8,372 bases of DNA. Origin: Planctomycetota bacterium. Its GTDB lineage: Bacteria > Planctomycetota > Phycisphaerae > Phycisphaerales > SM1A02. Numbering within the stretch: the stretch's first letter is position 1; each line of letters opens with the position of its first letter. The position numbers and the translations under genes are program-made. This document shows, piece by piece, positions 5,122-8,372 of the stretch. The notes beneath the pieces were generated by a model. The model saw only the letters and a list, made by a program, of their open reading frames with translations. It did not search any database and was not told the origin of the DNA. Location: contig JADFGE010000114.1 in NCBI GenBank assembly GCA_022567855.1, forward strand, positions 1 through 8,372, in the 5' to 3' direction.

Positions 5122-6930
5122 TTGCACATCCGTAATTTTTCCATCATCGCCCACATCGACCACGGCAAGAGCACGCTGGCGGACCGGCTGCTGCAACTGA
5201 CAGAGGCCGTGTCCGAGCGGGAGGCGCGTGACCAACTGCTGGACACGATGGACCTGGAGCGCGAGCGGGGCATCACGATCAAGGCCTCAGCCGTCACCGT
5301 CCACCACACCTACCAGGGCGAGGACTATCAGCTGAACTTCATCGACACCCCCGGGCATGTGGACTTTGCCTACGAAGTCTCGCGAGCGCTGATCGCCTGT
5401 GAGGGGGCGCTGTTGGTGGTGGATGCCACGCAGGGTGTCGAGGCCCAGACGGTCGCCAACGCTTACCTGGCGATCAACAACGATCTGGAGCTGATTCCCG
5501 TCGTCAACAAGATTGATCTTCCCACGGCTCGACCGGAAGAGATCGCCATGGAGATCGAGCAGGTGCTGGGGCTTCCGGCTGAGGACTGCATCTATTGTTC
5601 CGCCAAGACGGGCGAGGGCATTGCCGAGCTGCTGGATCACATTTGCCGCAAGCTCCCTCCACCGCGCAAGCCCATCACGGACAAGACGCGGGCGTTGATC
5701 TTCGACAGTCACTACGACGACTACCGGGGCGTGATCGTGTACGTGCGCATCTTCGATGGATCACTGCGCGTCGGCGACAGAATCCGGATGATGGGCACGG
5801 GCCGAACGTTCAACGTCAACGAGCTGGGGCGCTACACGCCCGCCCAGGAGAAAGTCAAGGAGCTCGGCCACGCTCAAGTCGGATACATGGTCTGCGCGAT
5901 CAAGACATTGGATGATGTGCGGGTCGGCGACACGATTACGTTGGACACAAATCCAGCCGCCGAAGCGCTGCCTGGATACGAAGAGCCGAAGCAGATGGTG
6001 TTCTGTGAGTTCTTTCCGGCCACGACGACCGAGCCCTCGGGGAAGAAGGGCGAGTACGAAGCGCTTCGTGATGCGATCGAGAAGCTGCACCTCAATGATG
6101 CGAGCTTCACCTACGAGCCGACGCATTCTGATGCGCTGGGGTTCGGCTTCCGCTGCGGGTTCCTCGGCCTCCTTCATATGGAGATCGTGCAGGAGCGCTT
6201 AGAGCGGGAAGGCGGGGTGGAGATCGTGCAGACGGCGCCGACGGTGAGTTACGAGATAGAATTGCGAGACGGGACGATGGTGGAAATCCACAATCCCGCT
6301 GATTTGCCGGACCTTTCCAAGGTCGTGTCGATCCGCGAGCCGATCGTGAAGCTGGAAATCATCTGCCCCACTGACAACATCGGCGACTTGATGAAGTTGT
6401 GCGACGGCCGGCGCGGTGCCTTCAAGTCTCAGCAGTTCATTTCACAAACGCGACAAATCCTCGATTACGAACTCCCGTTGGCGGAGATCATCTACGACTT
6501 CTACGACAAGCTGAAATCCATCACGCGCGGATACGGCACGATGGATTACGAGATCATCGGCTACCGGGCGGATCGCCTGGTCAAGGTGAATATCCTCGTC
6601 AACGATCAACCGGTCGAGGCCCTGAGCCTGATCTGTCATCGCCAGAATGCCGAGAAGCGCAGCCGGGCGATTCTGCAGAAGCTGCGCAAACAGATCGCCA
6701 AACATCAATTTGAGATTGCATTGCAGGCGTCGATCGGCGGGAAGATCATCGCGCGGGAGACGATCAAGTCGCTGCGAAAGAACGTCACCGCCAAGTGCTA
6801 CGGCGGGGATGTCACACGAAAACGAAAGCTTCTTGAGAAACAAAAGAAGGGCAAGAAGCGTATGAAGACGGTCGGCTCGGTGAGCATCCCCCAGGAGGCG
6901 TTCCTGGCCGTGCTGGAACAGGGGGAATGA
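5122..6930 (+). CDS. lepA: Elongation factor 4 (LepA), ribosome back-translocase GTPase
   Basis: LepA is a cytoplasmic translation GTPase related to EF-G that binds ribosomes. From TTG 5122 the protein has 602 residues, the normal family length. The GTPase motifs are AHIDHGKS (10-17), the switch-1 segment RERGITIK (47-54), DTPGH (75-79, with the catalytic histidine), NKID (129-132) and SAK (160-162). The LepA-specific C-terminal domain follows: TRGYGTMDYEI, HRQNAEKR, GGKIIARETIKSLRKNVTAK, CYGGDVTRKRKLLEKQKKGKKRMK and IPQEAFLAVL. The start is uncertain. TTG 5122 gives the conserved HIRNFSIIAHIDHGKS start but has no good ribosome-binding site. The frame is open upstream to ATG 4981, but that ATG lies in a dispersed repeat and would add 47 odd residues. 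An ATG at 5099 (MAQDST) lies out of frame. The identity is certain; the start is about 55 percent. Confidence 0.97.
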   Translation: MHIRNFSIIAHIDHGKSTLADRLLQLTEAVSEREARDQLLDTMDLERERGITIKASAVTVHHTYQGEDYQLNFIDTPGHVDFAYEVSRALIACEGALLVVDATQGVEAQTVANAYLAINNDLELIPVVNKIDLPTARPEEIAMEIEQVLGLPAEDCIYCSAKTGEGIAELLDHICRKLPPPRKPITDKTRALIFDSHYDDYRGVIVYVRIFDGSLRVGDRIRMMGTGRTFNVNELGRYTPAQEKVKELGHAQVGYMVCAIKTLDDVRVGDTITLDTNPAAEALPGYEEPKQMVFCEFFPATTTEPSGKKGEYEALRDAIEKLHLNDASFTYEPTHSDALGFGFRCGFLGLLHMEIVQERLEREGGVEIVQTAPTVSYEIELRDGTMVEIHNPADLPDLSKVVSIREPIVKLEIICPTDNIGDLMKLCDGRRGAFKSQQFISQTRQILDYELPLAEIIYDFYDKLKSITRGYGTMDYEIIGYRADRLVKVNILVNDQPVEALSLICHRQNAEKRSRAILQKLRKQIAKHQFEIALQASIGGKIIARETIKSLRKNVTAKCYGGDVTRKRKLLEKQKKGKKRMKTVGSVSIPQEAFLAVLEQGE

Positions 6931-7031
6931 CGACGGAGGTGTCCTGTCTTAGGTGGTAGGCTGATGGCCACGGATGAATATCGGCGGTCGCTCACGCCCA
7001 GGGCCGTCTGAATCGCGCATCAAACCCGAAC
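6931..7031. other. Gap between lepA and the OmpH-like gene
   Basis: No gene, strong hairpin or T-run was found, so lepA and the next gene may share a transcript. An 11-base piece, CCACGGATGAA (6968-6978), resembles the repeats at 4359 and 4965. The frame of the next gene opens here at ATG 6974, which I did not use as the start. Confidence 0.4.
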
Positions 7032-7037
7032 AAGGGA
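7032..7037 (+). promoter_or_regulatory. RBS AAGGGA deciding the OmpH-like start
   Basis: AAGGGA lies five bases before ATG 7043. It supports that start over the in-frame ATG at 6974, which would place 23 polar residues ahead of the signal sequence. Confidence 0.6.
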
Positions 7038-7042
7038 TCGCC

Positions 7043-7771
7043 ATGAACTCAAACGAACGAATCGCAATCTACGGAGCGCTGGCCGTGCTGCTGGCCCTGA
7101 ATCTGTCCACGATGTTGGGGCTCGGATCGCCCGGGGCGCTCGCTGACGCTACGTCCGTCGATGATGAGCTTGGGCCGGCGGCGACGCTCACTCTGACAGA
7201 CGAGGACGAGTCGCTGGTGCTGCGGAACACAGCGGGACGTTTGGCCTGGGCGGATAACGCGCATGGGCGAGCGTACAGCGTGGCCTTTATGGCCCCCGGC
7301 AAGGCGATGGAGCCGCTGCTCAAAGCCGACCAGTTCGTTGAGGAACGCCAAGAGCTGGACGACGAGCTGCGGACGAACGACCAGGAATTCCAGCGGCGGA
7401 TCAACGCCTACGAGCAGCAAAACGCTGGTGTCACGCCGGACGATCCGAGGGCGGCCGAGGTACAGCAGACGTATCAGGCGATGAGGGTGGAATACGAGCA
7501 GTGGCAAATACGGGCGAACACCCGCATGGGCCAGCTCACCGCGAGTCAGATCGAACAAGCCTACCGGGACATAGTGGCGGCGGTCGAGGTCGTAGCCGAG
7601 CGCGAGAGCATTGACATCGTCTACCGTTTCATACCAACCGCGGACGAGTTCCGCGCCGTCAATCCACCGCAGGCCTCTCTCGCCGCGGCACAGCGGCTGG
7701 CGCTGGTCTACCCCGACGCGCTCGACATCACCGACGCGGTCCTGGAGGAGCTGTCGATCGAGACCGAATGA
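7043..7771 (+). CDS. OmpH/Skp-like envelope protein
   Basis: This 242-residue protein has a polar start (MNSNER) and a hydrophobic segment at about 7-28, which is either a signal peptide or an anchor. Residues 52-85 are beta-rich (RLAWADNAHGRAYSVAFM). Residues 90-185 are charged and helical, with heptad-like coiled-coil character (ERQELDDELRTNDQEFQRRINAYEQQ and, after a short proline/aspartate break, TYQAMRVEYEQWQIRANTRM). Residues 165-196 (LTASQIEQAYRDIVAAVEVVAERESIDIVYRF) match the end of the OmpH/Skp helix hairpin, where the family reads roughly I-x-x-A-x-x-x-V-A-x-x-x-x-Y-x-x-V. Skp holds unfolded outer-membrane proteins in the periplasm. The family assignment rests on this pattern alone. 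The C-terminal 45 residues are extra. The usual skp neighbours, bamA and lpxD, are absent. Confidence 0.72.
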   Translation: MNSNERIAIYGALAVLLALNLSTMLGLGSPGALADATSVDDELGPAATLTLTDEDESLVLRNTAGRLAWADNAHGRAYSVAFMAPGKAMEPLLKADQFVEERQELDDELRTNDQEFQRRINAYEQQNAGVTPDDPRAAEVQQTYQAMRVEYEQWQIRANTRMGQLTASQIEQAYRDIVAAVEVVAERESIDIVYRFIPTADEFRAVNPPQASLAAAQRLALVYPDALDITDAVLEELSIETE

Positions 7772-7843
7772 GGGGTGGGATCGAGCAGGTGCAATATCCG
7801 ATTCGTCCTGCCTACCCATTGATGAGGACCAACCGACCACCCG
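7772..7843. other. Convergent intergenic gap
   Basis: The OmpH-like gene and lipB end facing each other, 72 bases apart. I found no stable stem followed by a T-run on either strand. A weak GCAGG/CCTGC pairing is the best available and does not qualify as a terminator. Confidence 0.4.
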
Positions 7844-8372
7844 CTATGTCAATGTGCGATCGATCGCGATACGGAATTGTGAGATGAGTGAGTGCTTGAC
7901 CTGATCCAGTGTTGGACAGGCGTCGCCGAGTTGTCGCTGCATGCTGGTAACGGTTCGGCCGACCAGACCGCAGGGGACGATGAGATCGAAATGATCGAGA
8001 TTGGTTGTGACGTTGAGCGCCAAGCCGTGCATGGACACCCAACGTGAGACGCGCACCCCCATGGCGCAGATCTTTTGAGGACTGCTGCCCACCCAAACGC
8101 CGGTGGCGCATTCATCGCGGCGTCCATCGATTCCAAACTCTGCCAATGTGTCGATGACGATTTGCTCGAGGAAGCGCATGTAGCCGTGGATGCGCAGGCG
8201 GAGTGCATTGAGGTCGAGTATCGGATAGACGACCAACTGTCCCGGGCCGTGATAGGTGATATCTCCGCCACGGTCGGTCCGGGTCAGTTGGACACCTGCT
8301 GCGGCCAACTGCTCATCTGTGGCCAGCAGATGGTCGCGAGCCGTCTTTCGCCTTGAGATCGTGATGACGGGC
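7844..8372 (-). CDS. lipB: Lipoyl(octanoyl) transferase LipB, 5' end cut off
   Basis: LipB moves the octanoyl group from acyl-carrier protein to a lysine of lipoyl domains (pyruvate and 2-oxoglutarate dehydrogenases, glycine cleavage H protein); LipA then adds sulfur. The frame is open from the TAG stop (7846-7844) through the right edge, giving 175 visible residues. The visible part starts PVITISRRKTARDHLLATDEQ. Next come RTDRGGDITYHGPGQLVVYPILDL, the family signature, and KICAMGVRVSRWVSMHGLALNV with the catalytic lysine (complement of 8072-8074). IVPCGL follows, with the catalytic cysteine (complement of 7970-7972). About 40-60 N-terminal residues lie outside the window. An in-frame TTG at 8308 is not the start, because conserved sequence lies before it. 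The gene is intact as far as it can be seen. Confidence 0.96.
   Translation of the reverse strand, partial: PVITISRRKTARDHLLATDEQLAAAGVQLTRTDRGGDITYHGPGQLVVYPILDLNALRLRIHGYMRFLEQIVIDTLAEFGIDGRRDECATGVWVGSSPQKICAMGVRVSRWVSMHGLALNVTTNLDHFDLIVPCGLVGRTVTSMQRQLGDACPTLDQVKHSLISQFRIAIDRTLT

Noticed and set aside
7049..7840. Long open frame of 263 codons on the minus strand
   Set aside because: It lies opposite the OmpH-like gene, has no recognisable motif, and is the kind of shadow that GC-rich codon bias creates. The + strand gene has a signal sequence and a ribosome-binding site.
8311..8322. CCACAGATGAGC on the minus strand, resembling the dispersed repeat
   Set aside because: It encodes LATDEQ in frame within lipB at a position where coding sequence is expected, and the match is short, so chance is the better explanation.

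Overview
The window looks like a stretch of a GC-rich bacterial chromosome, most probably from a planctomycete or a close relative (Phycisphaerae-like). The main clue is the pair of small membrane proteins with a C-terminal zinc ribbon of the form CxxCGYxLxGL...CPECG, which I associate strongly with that phylum. Partial reliance on Shine-Dalgarno sites and non-ATG starts fits this but does not prove it. No transposase, integrase, phage, CRISPR or defence gene is visible. Most of the content is housekeeping.

Layout. Bases 1-270 hold no gene I can assign, but they contain a 21-bp tandem repeat and a perfect 32-bp palindrome that is probably the terminator of the minus-strand tRNA-Glu(UUC) at 271-345. 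From 471 to 7771 all genes read on the + strand: a small signal-anchored protein of unknown function (471-866); a nucleoside phosphorylase/nucleosidase-fold protein (904-1584); NadD of NAD synthesis (1645-2268); a lipoprotein built from two similar beta-rich halves (2354-3028); an Fpg/MutM-family DNA glycosylase that has lost all four zinc-finger cysteines (3064-3900); two paralogous membrane zinc-ribbon proteins (3897-4358 and 4388-4984); the translation GTPase LepA/EF4 (5122-6930); and an OmpH/Skp-like envelope protein (7043-7771). The minus strand resumes with lipB, lipoyl(octanoyl) transferase, which converges on the OmpH-like gene and is cut by the right edge.

How they may work together. 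The run from the lipoprotein through fpg to the first zinc-ribbon gene is tightly packed. There are 35 bases between the first two, and the fpg stop overlaps the next start as GTGA with a GGAGG site inside fpg, so fpg and that zinc-ribbon gene are probably co-translated. NadD (NAD), LipB (lipoate) and the nucleosidase-like protein are cofactor or salvage functions. LepA acts on ribosomes and Fpg in base-excision repair. I see no single pathway uniting the window.

The parts most worth a second look are the zincless Fpg, the duplicated zinc-ribbon genes whose 3' ends share DNA and a CCACRGATGGACACAGAT-type dispersed repeat, and the 137-base stretch before lepA. That stretch holds a near-perfect 24-bp direct repeat, a possible hairpin and an ambiguous lepA start.
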